A DNA stretch of 64,000 bases, taken from positions 88,994 to 152,993 of the forward strand of contig JAGYJT010000004.1 of NCBI GenBank assembly GCA_018401955.1, written 5' to 3'. Each line of letters starts with the position of its first letter. Positions within the stretch are counted from its first letter, which is position 1. The notes below the pieces were generated by a model. That model was not told where the DNA came from, ran no database searches, and was given only the letters and a program-made list of their open reading frames with translations. Positions 8,700 to 17,734 of this stretch are shown one piece after another. Position numbers and translations under genes: made by a program. The stretch comes from Chitinophagales bacterium (GTDB taxonomy: Bacteria; Bacteroidota; Bacteroidia; Chitinophagales; CAIOSU01).

Positions 8700-9158
8700 A
8701 TGGAACATCAAATACTCGATTACGAGGCAACGCAAACATACCGTACCCCTTTGCAAGCCAAGAAAACAGGCGTTTTAAGTGGATTAGTCGGGCTTTTGTT
8801 CCTAGCCTTGGTCAATTGGATTATAGGAACCAATAATATTGGGGTTTCGCATCCTGCATTGTTTATAGTGTTCTTTTCGATGTTGGTAGCGCAGATGTTG
8901 ATAGCAATGTATGGTACCCGCAAAAGGCACTATTTGCAAATATTTAAGGCAGGGGCATTGGCAACATCCATATCTTTATCGCCCACCATCTTTTTTACAC
9001 TTGCAAGCGATTCTTTGCCCAATAGTAGCTTTGCCTATCATTTTGGAAACTACCTTGGGCTCTCAATCATTTATATGCTACTAGGGCTGCTCTTGGGGTT
9101 TATATTGTGGTTGGTGCCCGGTAAAATGCCTCGTTTTAAGAACAAGATTGAAGCTTAA
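8700..9158 (+). CDS. Four-helix integral membrane protein, unknown function
   Basis: A 152-residue protein not assigned to a family. After a polar N-terminus (about 20 residues) come four hydrophobic segments: about 24-42 (GVLSGLVGLLFLALVNWII), 51-70, 84-103 and 118-137. The basic loop YGTRKRHYLQ sits between helices two and three, and the C-terminus (PGKMPRFKNKIEA) is basic and probably cytoplasmic. The general shape recalls the DUF4199 family but the sequence does not match clearly. It converges with the lipoprotein gene at 9169, only 10 bases away, with no clear terminator between them. Confidence 0.6.
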   Translation: MEHQILDYEATQTYRTPLQAKKTGVLSGLVGLLFLALVNWIIGTNNIGVSHPALFIVFFSMLVAQMLIAMYGTRKRHYLQIFKAGALATSISLSPTIFFTLASDSLPNSSFAYHFGNYLGLSIIYMLLGLLLGFILWLVPGKMPRFKNKIEA

Positions 9159-9168
9159 CATAACCCCA

Positions 9169-9714
9169 TCAATAAAACTCCAACGATTTAATTATCTCGT
9201 TTGCAAAGTCTTTGTAGGCGTCGTATTGGATAATTTCTGCCGAGTAGGTAAGCAGGTAGGCACGTCTATCCCTTATCCAAAGGTACTGGGTCCATTTTAC
9301 CCTTATATCGTTTACATAGGCGGTGTAGGTGCTAGTTACCGCCTCAAAGCCCTTAAAGTTAACTGGTTCTGCAGAGACCTTCTCAATTTTTACCAATTGG
9401 TTCGTGGCCTTATCCTCTATTTGCTTAAGGTAGGTTTCGGCATCCATATCCTCGGGTACTACTTGTACAATCAGGTTTACGTTCTCTTGTATATAATCAT
9501 ACTCATCCACCTTTGGCGAGTTGATGTTGAACACCAAATTAGGGTTGCCTTGGTTGCTTAAAATCCAGCCTGGCGGATAGTATACCGTAAACTTAAGCAC
9601 ATAATTTTCATGCTTTTCCCAGTTGCGCGGCGGTTGGTAAGTTGGCTGCTCTTTGCATGCGGTAAAGGTGGCAAACAACATCAGCAGCACTAAAAGTGTA
9701 GGTAGTAACTTCAT
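9169..9714 (-). CDS. Lipoprotein with PsbP/DcrB-like domain
   Basis: A probable lipoprotein of about 181 residues. The signal sequence MKLLPTLLVLLMLFATFTAC ends in a lipobox cysteine. The mature part (WEKHENYVLKFTVYYPPGWI, later FKGFEAVTSTYTA and YSAEIIQYDAYKDFANEI) follows the pattern of PsbP/DcrB-type domains: a short pre-strand, 'YPPGW', and a final helix before the end. The cellular role is unknown. An ATG six codons upstream (9732) exists, but a perfect -7 box (TAAATTTG at 9727-9720) overlaps that region, so the ATG at 9714 is chosen. The 3' end faces that of the gene at 8700. Confidence 0.7.
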   Translation of the reverse strand: MKLLPTLLVLLMLFATFTACKEQPTYQPPRNWEKHENYVLKFTVYYPPGWILSNQGNPNLVFNINSPKVDEYDYIQENVNLIVQVVPEDMDAETYLKQIEDKATNQLVKIEKVSAEPVNFKGFEAVTSTYTAYVNDIRVKWTQYLWIRDRRAYLLTYSAEIIQYDAYKDFANEIIKSLEFY

Positions 9715-9719
9715 ATTGC

Positions 9720-9727
9720 CAAATTTA
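9720..9727 (-). promoter_or_regulatory. Possible -7 box for the lipoprotein gene
   Basis: TAAATTTG on the minus strand matches the Bacteroidota -7 consensus TAnnTTTG. Transcription would begin close to the ATG at 9714, giving a leaderless or nearly leaderless message. No TTG at the usual -33 distance is visible, so confidence is low. Confidence 0.35.
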
Positions 9728-9870
9728 CCCAAATTGACAGATTATTAATAGCTAGTTTAGCATCTGGTTGCTTTAACGAGTAATGCTTTGCCCAAAATAA
9801 ATAAGTACTCAACGGAAATAATTATTTTTACCTGCCGTTAATATACCGGCTTGCTAAATTTTGCATTGAT

Positions 9871-10995
9871 TTGAGACCCTTACACCAACTATATCTATTT
9901 ACTTTTTTGTTGTTGATGTTTCCCTTAGTTACTTGGGCGCAAGTAAGCGGCGGCAACTCGGTATATAATTTTATCGATTTGCCCGCTTCGGCTAGGGTAA
10001 CGGGTGCAGGGGGTAACCTTATAACGGTAAGAGATGCAGATATAAGTTTAGCCTACCACAACCCGGCATTGCTCAACTTTAAAATGCACAACCGGGCGGT
10101 AATGAGCGTTACCCCATACATTGCCGATATTAAGCAAGGATACATGGGCTATGCCCGCCACTATAACAGCCTTGCTACTACCTTTCATGCGGGTTTGAAT
10201 TTCATCTCTTACGGTACTTTTGCTGGCCGCGACGAGACCAATAATAACATTGGCGACTTTGGCGCAGGCGAGTTTGCTCTAACCTTGGGCGCTGCCCGCC
10301 AGTGGGACAAGTATAGTTATGGTGTAAACTATAAGTTGATATACTCTAAGCTTGGCGATTACACATCAGTAGGCAATACTTTCGATTTTGCTGCGGCTTA
10401 TGATGATACCGCCAAGCGTTTTACGGCAACTATTTTGCTTAAAAACGTGGGCTTTCAGTTTACACCTTACTATCAAGGTTCACGAGAGCCCATGCCGCTC
10501 GATTTGCAAATCGGGTTTTCTAAACGATTGAAGTATGTGCCGTTTCGCATTAGCCTAATCATGCACAATCTTACCCAATGGAACATCTATTACGATGACC
10601 CTGATTTGGCCAGCAGCAATAATACTTTGTTTGGCGATACCGTGCAGGAGGATAAAAAGGTTGGTCAGTTTTTCGACAATTTTGCGCGCCACTTAATTAT
10701 CGGGGGCGAACTTTATCTTGGTAAAGCCATGTGGATAAACTTTGGCTACAACCACCAGCGCCGTGCCGAACTGGCCGCCACCGTTAGGCCTGGGTTGTCT
10801 GGTTTTTCTTTTGGCTTTGGCCTCAACATTAAGCAGTTTAGCTTTAGTTTGGGCAGGGCTAGGTACCATGCCAATCAGGCTTCTACTACCATTACACTGG
10901 GCGTAAACATACACCAGCTCCAAAAAAAGAACCGCCCGCCGAAAAAAACGAAAGACCCAGTGGTTCCAGTAGCTGAACCTGCCCCAGAAAATTAA
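9871..10995 (+). CDS. porQ: Type IX secretion system outer-membrane protein PorQ
   Basis: A 374-residue outer-membrane protein. The signal peptide (about 1-23, ending TWAQ) is followed by SGGNSVYNFIDLPASARVTG and SLAYHNPALLNFKMHN, the N-terminal signatures of PorQ, and then by alternating strands as in an outer-membrane barrel. The mature end is rich in Lys and Pro (KKNRPPKKTKDP). PorQ belongs to the T9SS attachment machinery (with PorU, PorV and PorZ in Porphyromonas) that anchors cargo at the surface. Translation appears to start at a TTG at 9871; no ATG upstream keeps the signal peptide in frame. The cmk gene follows after 17 bases, a pairing found in other T9SS genomes. Confidence 0.85.
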   Translation: MRPLHQLYLFTFLLLMFPLVTWAQVSGGNSVYNFIDLPASARVTGAGGNLITVRDADISLAYHNPALLNFKMHNRAVMSVTPYIADIKQGYMGYARHYNSLATTFHAGLNFISYGTFAGRDETNNNIGDFGAGEFALTLGAARQWDKYSYGVNYKLIYSKLGDYTSVGNTFDFAAAYDDTAKRFTATILLKNVGFQFTPYYQGSREPMPLDLQIGFSKRLKYVPFRISLIMHNLTQWNIYYDDPDLASSNNTLFGDTVQEDKKVGQFFDNFARHLIIGGELYLGKAMWINFGYNHQRRAELAATVRPGLSGFSFGFGLNIKQFSFSLGRARYHANQASTTITLGVNIHQLQKKNRPPKKTKDPVVPVAEPAPEN

Positions 10996-11012
10996 TACCT
11001 TTACCCCCCGTA

Positions 11013-11714
11013 ATGAAGGACATTATTGTTGCTATCGACGGTTTCTCATCGTGTGGGAAAAGTACACTGGCTAGGGCCTTGGCCGCCAAGTACCACTATG
11101 CCTATGTTGACTCAGGGGCTATGTACCGGGCTGTTACCCTGTATTTTTTAAATAATGATGTTGATTGGAATGATGAAAGCCAGGTAAATAGTGCATTAGG
11201 TCATATCAGCATTGGCTTTAAATTCAACCCTGAAACCGATACCAACGAAACTTACCTTAACGGGCTTAATGTGGAGTATGCCATTCGCGATATGCGCATT
11301 TCGGCAAAAGTGAGCGAGGTGAGCAGGATAAAAGCTGTGCGCAATGCTTTGGTGCAGTTTCAGCAAGATATGGGAGAACACCGCGGCATAGTAATGGATG
11401 GCAGGGACATAGGTACCGTGGTGTTTCCGGATGCGGAACTCAAGCTATTTATGACCGCCGATACTGCCGTAAGGGTACAGCGCCGCTACCAAGAGCTGTT
11501 GGAAAAAGGTGAAACCATCACCATTGAGCAGGTAACCGAAAACCTAGCCCACCGCGACCATATTGATACCACCAGGGCAGAAAGCCCACTGCGACAAGCA
11601 AAAGATGCACTAGTGCTTGACAACACCGACTTTTCGCAAGAAGAGCAGCTGGCATTGGCAAGCAAATGGGTTGACGAGCGCATCGCCGCCAAACAACAAG
11701 AAGCGGGGTGGTGA
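11013..11714 (+). CDS. cmk: (d)CMP kinase
   Basis: Cytidylate kinase transfers phosphate from ATP to CMP or dCMP in the cytoplasm. The P-loop is IDGFSSCGKST (about 8-18), where most family members have A/PxGSGKST. Next come YVDSGAMYRA (about 31-40), the CMP-binding GIVMDGRDIGTVVFPDAELK (about 127-146) and the lid R-x-RR pattern in VRVQRRYQE. The length of 233 residues is normal. It lies 17 bases after porQ and is probably co-transcribed with it. Confidence 0.93.
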   Translation: MKDIIVAIDGFSSCGKSTLARALAAKYHYAYVDSGAMYRAVTLYFLNNDVDWNDESQVNSALGHISIGFKFNPETDTNETYLNGLNVEYAIRDMRISAKVSEVSRIKAVRNALVQFQQDMGEHRGIVMDGRDIGTVVFPDAELKLFMTADTAVRVQRRYQELLEKGETITIEQVTENLAHRDHIDTTRAESPLRQAKDALVLDNTDFSQEEQLALASKWVDERIAAKQQEAGW

Positions 11715-11720
11715 TTTTTA

Positions 11721-11816
11721 GTCCATGGTCGATAGTCGTTGGTCCATGGATTACCGCATAACGTTTAAATTTGCACCAGATTTTTTACCATCGACCATGG
11801 ACTACGGACCATGGAC
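11721..11816. repeat. Inverted pair of GTCCATGGTCGATGG repeats flanking a promoter box
   Basis: Arms at 11721-11750 and 11786-11816 are imperfect inverted copies of the GTCCATGGTC-type repeat also found at 4181-4212 and 14911-14948. The 35 bases between the arms contain TAAATTTG (11766-11773), a perfect TAnnTTTG box. A TTG at 11739-11741 lies in the first arm. Confidence 0.75.
11766..11773 (+). promoter_or_regulatory. Candidate -7 box for the YkgJ-type gene
   Basis: TAAATTTG matches TAnnTTTG exactly. Transcription would begin near 11778, giving a leader of about 50 bases before the ATG at 11829. The nearest upstream TTG (11739-11741) is 24 bases away, slightly more than usual. Confidence 0.5.
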
Positions 11817-11828
11817 TTGCAAAGCAAT

Positions 11829-12323
11829 ATGGATAAACTGCTCCCCAATCTTAAATCATTAGCCAAAAGCCGTGAAGCGGATACGCAGCAGTATTTCAAT
11901 AAACTAAAGCGCCGCAAGCCTGCCAATTTAGACGATACCGCGGCCGAGATGCACGAAGAAGTGTTTGCCGAAACCAATTGCCTCAATTGCGCCAACTGCT
12001 GCAAAACTACCGGCCCACTGTTTACGCAACGCGATATGGACCGTATAGCCAAGCATCTAGGTATTAAAACTGGTCAGTTTATCGAAAAGTACCTGTACAT
12101 GGACGAGGATGGCGACTTTGTGCTGCAACAAGTGCCCTGTGCGTTTTTGGGAGCTGATAATTATTGCAGTATTTATGATGTGCGCCCGCAAGCTTGCAGC
12201 GAATACCCGCACACCGACCGTAAAAACTTCCATCAAATATTGGACCTCACGCTAAAAAACACCTTTATATGCCCTGCGGCCTACGAAGTGGTAGAGCGCC
12301 TAAAGAAAGCATTGCCTATGTAG
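11829..12323 (+). CDS. YkgJ-type cysteine-cluster protein
   Basis: A soluble protein of about 164 residues with a metal-binding cysteine cluster: CLNCANCCK (about 49-57), then QVPCAFLGADNYCSIYDVRP and ACSEYP, and a last Cys in FICPAAYE. This spacing is that of the YkgJ (CxxCxxCC) family, thought to bind zinc or an Fe-S cluster; no reaction is established. An upstream ATG at 11811 lies inside the CCATGG repeat. The ATG at 11829 (MDKLLPNLKSL) gives an N-terminus closer to related proteins and is preferred. It is transcribed alone from the box at 11766. Confidence 0.85.
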   Translation: MDKLLPNLKSLAKSREADTQQYFNKLKRRKPANLDDTAAEMHEEVFAETNCLNCANCCKTTGPLFTQRDMDRIAKHLGIKTGQFIEKYLYMDEDGDFVLQQVPCAFLGADNYCSIYDVRPQACSEYPHTDRKNFHQILDLTLKNTFICPAAYEVVERLKKALPM

Positions 12324-12462
12324 TTTGGTTTGGTTGGCGCTTGTCAAAATAAAGCAGCACACAAAATGCTAATGTGGAAAAAACAATAATGCCATTTTTG
12401 CGTAAACAGCGTTCAACTGCACGTTATTTATCAACTTTACCAAGCATTATCACCACACCACT

Positions 12463-14907
12463 ATGAAAGTTTTAAAATTTGGCGGCACCTCCGTTGGAAG
12501 TACTGAATCGATTAAACAAGTTATTGCCATTATTAAAGCAGAAAAGCAACCAGCCAAAACGGTAGTGGTGGTATCGGCTTTCGGTGGCGTTACCGACCAA
12601 TTGATAGAGGTAAGCCAGTTGGCCGAACTTGGTGCGGAAACCTATTTAGACTTACTAAAGGGCATCGAGCAACGCCATGTTGATGCGGTAAAAGCATTGA
12701 TAAAGGCCAAGAACCAGAAAGGGTTACTATCCGGTTTCAAAGCCATGTTTACTGAGTTGGAGGATGTGCTGCATGGCGTATTTTTACTAAAGGAGCTCAG
12801 TGCCAAATCGTTGGATTATGTGGCCAGTTTTGGCGAGCGCCTGTCTTCGCTGATTATTACTGATGCCTTTATTGATGCGGGTGTTGAAACTCAGTTGGCT
12901 GACTCGAGGCACCTAATACGCACCGACCGCAATTTTAACAATGCGCGCGTAAATGTGAAGGTTACCGAGGAAAACATTAAAACCTATTTTAAAAAGAACA
13001 AAGCCCTAACTGTGGTGCCCGGCTTTATTGCCAGCACCGATAGGGGAGAAGTAAGCACCCTAGGCCGTGGAGGTAGCGATTATACTGCTGCCATATTTGC
13101 CGCTGCGCTCGATGCCAAAGTGCTCGAAATTTGGACGGACGTGGATGGTGTACTTACCGCCAACCCGCGTGTGGTGCGCAGGGCCATACCTATACCGTTG
13201 CTTTCGTACGATGAAGCCATGGAGCTGTCATACTTTGGGGCGAAGGTAATTTACCCGCCAACTATTCAACCAGCTTTGGATAAGGGCATCCCTATCGTTA
13301 TCAAAAATACCTTTAATACCGCCGCACCAGGTACTCGCATTACTGCCGAAGTGCCTGCTGGCGATGCACCCGTAAAGGGCATTACCAGTATTGGCGATAT
13401 AAGTTTGCTTACCATTTCGGGTAGCGGCATGGTGGGCATTTCGGGTACCAGCATGCGTTTCTTTGGCGCACTGGGCCGCAACAAGATTAGCGTTATCATG
13501 ATATCGCAGGCATCTTCGGAGCACTCCATAACCATTGCCGTTACCGATAAAGAGTCTGTACGAGCCAAGGAAGCCATAGAGGAAGAGTTTGAATACGAGC
13601 TTCAAGCGGGCAAAATTGACCCGATAGCTATGGAGCAACAGCAGAGCATAGTAGCCATAGTGGGCCAAAACATGCGCAACACCCCTGGTATAGCGGGCAA
13701 ACTGTTTAGCGTGTTGGGCCGAAACGGTATCAACATACGCGCCATTGCGCAGGGTACCAGCGAGCTAAACATCTCTTTCGTGATAAGTAAGCAAGATGAG
13801 AACAAGGCATTGAACGTAATTCACGAGAGCTTTTTCCTATCCAACACCAAGGTGGCACATATCTTTTTGGTGGGAGTGGGCCTTGTGGGCAAAACCTTGG
13901 TAAAACAAATACAACAGCAGCAGCAATACTTAAAAGATAAATTGGGATTGGAGCTGCGCTTGGCTGCCGTAAGCAATAGCCGTAAAATGGCTTTTAATGC
14001 CGAGGGCATTGCTTGGGAAGATGTGGCTACCGTGCTAGAGAAATCGAAACAAAAGGCCGATATTGATAAGTTTGCCAAAGAAGTAGTAGCGCTTAACTTG
14101 CGCAATAGCATATTTGTAGATTGCACTGCCGACCCAGTGGTGGGTACATCGTACAAAGCTTTTTTAGACCATAGCATAGCCGTGGTTACGCCTAACAAAT
14201 TTGCGGCAAGTGGCCCGTATGCGTTGTACAACGAACTGAACCGCATTGCCCAAAAACGGGGTGCACGTTGGTTGTATGAAACCAACGTGGGTGCTGGCTT
14301 GCCTGTTTTAAGCACTTTGAGCGACTTAGTGAAGAGCGGCGACCAGATACACAGCATTGAGGCGGTATTGAGCGGCACTATGAATTTTATTTTCAATACC
14401 GTGAGCGCCAAAATGCCGTTTAGCAAAACCGTGCAAGAGGCCAAGGTGCAAGGTTATACCGAGCCCGACCCGCGCATTGACCTAAGCGGCAAAGACGTGG
14501 CCCGCAAAATATTGATATTGGCCCGCGAAGCGGGCTTTATGCTGGAGTTTGAAGAGGTAGAGATTGTGAACTTCTTGCCGGGCAAGGTTTTCAAAACCAA
14601 GGATATCGAAAGCCTTTGGGCTGCCTTGGAAGCCTACGATGCCGAGTTTGATGTATTACGCACCCGCATTGAGAAAGAAAAGAAAAAACTGCGCCTAGTG
14701 GCCAGTTTTGATGGCAAAGCTGCTAAAGTAGAGCTGCGCGAGTTCACTCAAGACCACCCCTTCTATAACCTGGAGGGTAGCGATAGCATAGTATTGTTCT
14801 ATACCGCCCGCTATCCTAAAAACCCATTGGTAGTAAAAGGCGCCGGTGCCGGTGCCGAAGTTACCGCCGCGGGCGTATTTGCCGATATAATCAGGTTGAG
14901 GGGGTGA
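12463..14907 (+). CDS. thrA: Bifunctional aspartate kinase / homoserine dehydrogenase
   Basis: An 814-residue fusion that performs the first and third steps from aspartate to threonine. The kinase domain starts with MKVLKFGGTSVGS and contains FGERLSS, TLGRGGSDYTA (about 202-212) and WTDVDGVLTANPR. Two ACT domains (about 315-460) follow, visible in SGSGMVGISGTSMRFFGAL and VGQNMRNTPGIAGKLFSVL, and suggest feedback control by threonine. The homoserine dehydrogenase domain begins at VGVGLVGKTL (about 468-477, NAD(P) binding) and holds EAVLSGTMNFIFN and the RIDLSGKDVARK substrate region. The end GAGAGAEVTAAGVFADIIRL is complete. It heads the thr gene cluster. Confidence 0.95.
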   Translation: MKVLKFGGTSVGSTESIKQVIAIIKAEKQPAKTVVVVSAFGGVTDQLIEVSQLAELGAETYLDLLKGIEQRHVDAVKALIKAKNQKGLLSGFKAMFTELEDVLHGVFLLKELSAKSLDYVASFGERLSSLIITDAFIDAGVETQLADSRHLIRTDRNFNNARVNVKVTEENIKTYFKKNKALTVVPGFIASTDRGEVSTLGRGGSDYTAAIFAAALDAKVLEIWTDVDGVLTANPRVVRRAIPIPLLSYDEAMELSYFGAKVIYPPTIQPALDKGIPIVIKNTFNTAAPGTRITAEVPAGDAPVKGITSIGDISLLTISGSGMVGISGTSMRFFGALGRNKISVIMISQASSEHSITIAVTDKESVRAKEAIEEEFEYELQAGKIDPIAMEQQQSIVAIVGQNMRNTPGIAGKLFSVLGRNGINIRAIAQGTSELNISFVISKQDENKALNVIHESFFLSNTKVAHIFLVGVGLVGKTLVKQIQQQQQYLKDKLGLELRLAAVSNSRKMAFNAEGIAWEDVATVLEKSKQKADIDKFAKEVVALNLRNSIFVDCTADPVVGTSYKAFLDHSIAVVTPNKFAASGPYALYNELNRIAQKRGARWLYETNVGAGLPVLSTLSDLVKSGDQIHSIEAVLSGTMNFIFNTVSAKMPFSKTVQEAKVQGYTEPDPRIDLSGKDVARKILILAREAGFMLEFEEVEIVNFLPGKVFKTKDIESLWAALEAYDAEFDVLRTRIEKEKKKLRLVASFDGKAAKVELREFTQDHPFYNLEGSDSIVLFYTARYPKNPLVVKGAGAGAEVTAAGVFADIIRLRG

Positions 14908-14910
14908 TTT

Positions 14911-15008
14911 GGTCGATGGTCGATGGTCGATGGTCCATGGTCCATGGAAAAAGCATTTTTTGCAAAATATGTAAGCCCCTCTCCCTATGGGAGAGGCTGG
15001 GTGAGGGT
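14911..15008. repeat. Two repeat types between thrA and the SDR-like gene
   Basis: 14911-14948 is a tandem of GGTCGATGGTCGATGG / GGTCCATGG units, the same family as at 4181 and 11721. 14976-15008 is a CCCCTCTCCCTATGGGAGAGG palindrome followed by GCTGGGTGAGGGT, a close relative of 44756-44790. Neither interrupts a gene. They lie inside an extended open frame that starts at 14904, whose first 67 codons are therefore unlikely to be translated. Confidence 0.7.
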
Positions 15009-15104
15009 TGTTTGGGCGAGAACAACAGCTGCCCAACTTGTGAGGTTTACTCGTTCCCAACAGCCTTAAAATATCCACCCCACCCAATCCGTCATATCCT
15101 CACT

Positions 15105-15761
15105 ATGAAAATAAGAGCCATCATTACAGGCGCCTCGGGTATGGTAGGCGAAGGAGTTTTGCAAGAAGCATTGAGCAACCCCGATGTGGAGGCCGTATTG
15201 GTAGTAGGCCGCAAGCCCTGCGGTTACACCCATCCCAAATTGAAAGAAATACTGCACGCCAACTTTTTGGATGTAACAACCATTGCCGAGCAGTTGAAGG
15301 TTTATAATGCCTGCTATTTCTGCCTAGGGGTATCGTCGGTGGGAATCAGCAAAGAGGATTATTATAAAATGACTTACACGCTTACCATGCATTTTGCAGG
15401 GGTAGTGGCCAAGCAAAACCCAGACCTCACGTTTTGCTATGTATCGGGCACCGGCACCAGCAACGACATCAATAAAGGCCAAAACTGGGCCCGCGTAAAA
15501 GGCAAAACCGAGCAGAACCTTGCCCAGTTACCCTTTAAGGCCGTGTACAATTTCCGCCCGGGTTTTATGAAACCCACCGAAGGGGCGAAAAACGTGTTGC
15601 CGGCATTTAAGTATTTTGGTTGGCTATATCCGGTAGTAAGGGCCGTAGGGTTGGCTACTACCATTAAAGAAGTGGGCCATGCCATGATAAACGCCACCCA
15701 ACAAGGGTACCCCAAACAATCCATTGAGATAAACGACATTAAAGTGTTGGCAAAAAAATAG
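15105..15761 (+). CDS. SDR-like NAD(P)-binding epimerase/dehydratase family protein
   Basis: A 218-residue protein with an N-terminal Rossmann signature (IITGASGMVGEGVL, about 6-19) and later YVSGTGTSND, WARVKGKTEQNL and YNFRPGFMKPTEGA. The classical YxxxK is replaced by a WARVKGKTE segment, as in short atypical SDR proteins of the epimerase superfamily. The substrate is unknown. It lies between thrA and thrB, 57 bases before thrB, and is probably in the same transcript, but nothing ties it to threonine synthesis. The open frame extends upstream to 14904, but that part reads through intergenic repeats. The ATG at 15105 gives the right family start. Confidence 0.82.
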   Translation: MKIRAIITGASGMVGEGVLQEALSNPDVEAVLVVGRKPCGYTHPKLKEILHANFLDVTTIAEQLKVYNACYFCLGVSSVGISKEDYYKMTYTLTMHFAGVVAKQNPDLTFCYVSGTGTSNDINKGQNWARVKGKTEQNLAQLPFKAVYNFRPGFMKPTEGAKNVLPAFKYFGWLYPVVRAVGLATTIKEVGHAMINATQQGYPKQSIEINDIKVLAKK

Positions 15762-15817
15762 CCAATCATTCGCCTAGTTGCGAAACTGGTGGTAATATTA
15801 TAGCGTACAACACCATC

Positions 15818-16792
15818 ATGAACCACACCATCAAAATTTTTTCGCCAGCTACCGTAGCCAATGTGGCCTGTGGTTTTGATGTATTGGGCTTTGCCCTCGA
15901 AACGCCGGGCGACGTTATTTCCGTTTCCATTACCGATGTGCCAGGTATTACCATCCGGAATGAGGTGACGGGCCTTAATATGCCCCTCGACCCCGATAAA
16001 AACACTACCACGGTTGCTATCAAAGCCTATTTGGAGTATTTAAAATCCAGCCAAGCTAAAGCTAGCGCAGAACTTATTTCCGTGCTTAAAGGCATTAAAG
16101 GCATTGAAGTAGTTTTCCATGAAAAGATAAAACCCGGCAGCGGGGTAGGTAGTAGTTCGGCCAGTGCTGCGGCTGGGGTGTTTGGTTTGAATGAATTGTT
16201 TGGTAAGCCATTGACCAAGGTCCAGTTGGTAGAGTTTGCTATGCAAGGCGAGCGTGCCGCTTGTGGTGCCGCCCATGCCGATAATGTTGCCCCGGCCATG
16301 TTGGGCGGTTTTACGTTGGTGCGTAGCTATAGCCCGCTGGATATAGTTACCATACCATACCCGCAAGACTTATTTGTAGCCCTGGTACACCCCCAAATTG
16401 AAGTGCGCACCGAAGATGCCCGCAAGGTATTACCAAAAGAAATAAAGCTAACCGATGCCGTACAGCAATGGGGCAATGTTGCCGGATTGGTGGCTGGCCT
16501 CATGAAAGGCGACCATGCCCTTATCGGTCGTTCGTTGCAAGATGTGATAGTAGAGCCAGCCCGCTCACCGTTAATACCAGGCTACCACGCTGCCAAGCAA
16601 GCCGCTATGGATGCCGGTGCGTTGGGTTGCAATATTTCGGGTAGTGGGCCATCCATGTTTGCACTGTGCAGCACCCGTGCTATTGCCCAGGCCGTATCTC
16701 AAGCCATGAGCCAAACCTTTACACAGGCAGGCATCGATAACCATGTATACGTATCGGGCATCAATGCCGATGGGGTGCGGGTTATGAATTGA
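15818..16792 (+). CDS. thrB: Homoserine kinase
   Basis: A GHMP kinase of 324 residues that makes O-phosphohomoserine from homoserine and ATP. The family marks are ATVANVACGFDVLGFAL at the N-terminus, the ATP-binding loop PGSGVGSSSASAAAG (about 105-119), HADNVAPAMLGGFTLV (about 152-167) and the C-terminal GCNISGSGPSMFALC. The length is close to the usual 300-320. It follows the SDR-like gene and precedes a small coiled-coil gene and thrC in the same orientation. Confidence 0.94.
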   Translation: MNHTIKIFSPATVANVACGFDVLGFALETPGDVISVSITDVPGITIRNEVTGLNMPLDPDKNTTTVAIKAYLEYLKSSQAKASAELISVLKGIKGIEVVFHEKIKPGSGVGSSSASAAAGVFGLNELFGKPLTKVQLVEFAMQGERAACGAAHADNVAPAMLGGFTLVRSYSPLDIVTIPYPQDLFVALVHPQIEVRTEDARKVLPKEIKLTDAVQQWGNVAGLVAGLMKGDHALIGRSLQDVIVEPARSPLIPGYHAAKQAAMDAGALGCNISGSGPSMFALCSTRAIAQAVSQAMSQTFTQAGIDNHVYVSGINADGVRVMN

Positions 16793-17102
16793 AAATTTAA
16801 AATTTAAAATTGGAAATAGGGCTGCTGCAAGACTGCGTCTTGTAGCCACATTACACCCAATATATGATTGGAACGTAACACTTAGCCAGTATTGAATGTT
16901 TTTCTTTGCGAACGTTGCGCGTTTTGTTCCTTTGCGCTCGTTGCGGTTAAAAACTCCAAGTTTAAAATTTACTAAAAATACAACTCATACTAAATCAATG
17001 CATTAGGCTTATTTTTAGCTAGGCTTATGAAAATAATACTCAAATAATTTGCAGAAAACTAAAAAGGATAGTAAATTAGTTGAAAATAAATAAACCTTTC
17101 CT
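16793..17102. repeat. Intergenic stretch after thrB with short repeats
   Basis: 310 bases without a gene. It has AATTTAAAATTTAAAATT directly after the thrB stop, a palindrome CTGCAAGACTGCGTCTTGTAG at about 16825-16845, and a CTTTGCGAACGTTGCGC / CTTTGCGCTCGTTGCGGTTAA repeat at 16914-16950, a family also seen at 61929 and 63216. The remainder is AT-rich and probably carries the promoter of the next gene. Confidence 0.6.
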
Positions 17103-17636
17103 ATGGACTTTACTCCCCAACCTACCTTTTTATTGGCCCTTAAAGAAATCATGAAAAACGATGTGGCCGCGATAGCTTTTACCCAACAAGAAATCTTTTT
17201 CCTGGCCAACGACCTTTGCCCTGAAGACCAGTATGTGCGCTATGGTGCGTACTTAAAGTTTATGGATTCGTTGGATGCCTACGGCGAGCCTACCATTGAG
17301 CACGAACAGGCAGAATTTTTTATAGAGATAAATGATTACTTGCAGGCGCAGAAAATCAAGCAAAAAATGGCCATGTTCCAAGGTATTGTGGATGCCGAAA
17401 AAGATTGGAGGCGTTTTCAATGGTTGTTGCAGTGGCAAGAAAAGCAAGAGCGCCAAAACAATGCCCAAACCCGCCAGCTTGCCAAGGTTGAAAAAGAAAA
17501 GCAGCAAGCCTTGGATGCCTTGGCTAAGTTTACTGAGCTGGGTACCGATGTATTGCCCTCAGTAGCTGCGCCCAGTGGCAAAGACTATCAGCCAAGCTAC
17601 CATGAGCATCAGCAGCATTTGAGTAAGGTGCAGTGA
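17103..17636 (+). CDS. Hypothetical coiled-coil protein between thrB and thrC
   Basis: A 177-residue protein with no recognised domain. The N-terminal half is mixed helix (LALKEIMKNDVAAIAFTQQE, LANDLCPEDQYVRYGAYLKF). About residues 75-140 form a long charged helix rich in Lys, Glu and Gln (KDWRRFQWLLQWQEKQERQ, then LAKVEKEKQQALDALAKF), consistent with a coiled coil. The C-terminus is rich in Pro, His and Gln and probably disordered. There is no signal peptide or membrane helix, so it is probably cytoplasmic. It lies 98 bases before thrC on the same strand. The function is unknown, and its position in the thr cluster does not by itself indicate one. Confidence 0.65.
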   Translation: MDFTPQPTFLLALKEIMKNDVAAIAFTQQEIFFLANDLCPEDQYVRYGAYLKFMDSLDAYGEPTIEHEQAEFFIEINDYLQAQKIKQKMAMFQGIVDAEKDWRRFQWLLQWQEKQERQNNAQTRQLAKVEKEKQQALDALAKFTELGTDVLPSVAAPSGKDYQPSYHEHQQHLSKVQ

Positions 17637-17734
17637 TAAAGTTGTTGACAGGGTTTTTACGAAAGTTTGTATTGGGGTAAAAACAACTCGTAACCCGCAA
17701 CTCGCAACAGCATTTTTTACATCTTTGCAATACC

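Noticed and set aside
14904..15104. A 67-codon extension of the SDR-like gene
   Set aside because: It is formed by reading through two types of intergenic repeat; the Rossmann start is at 15105.
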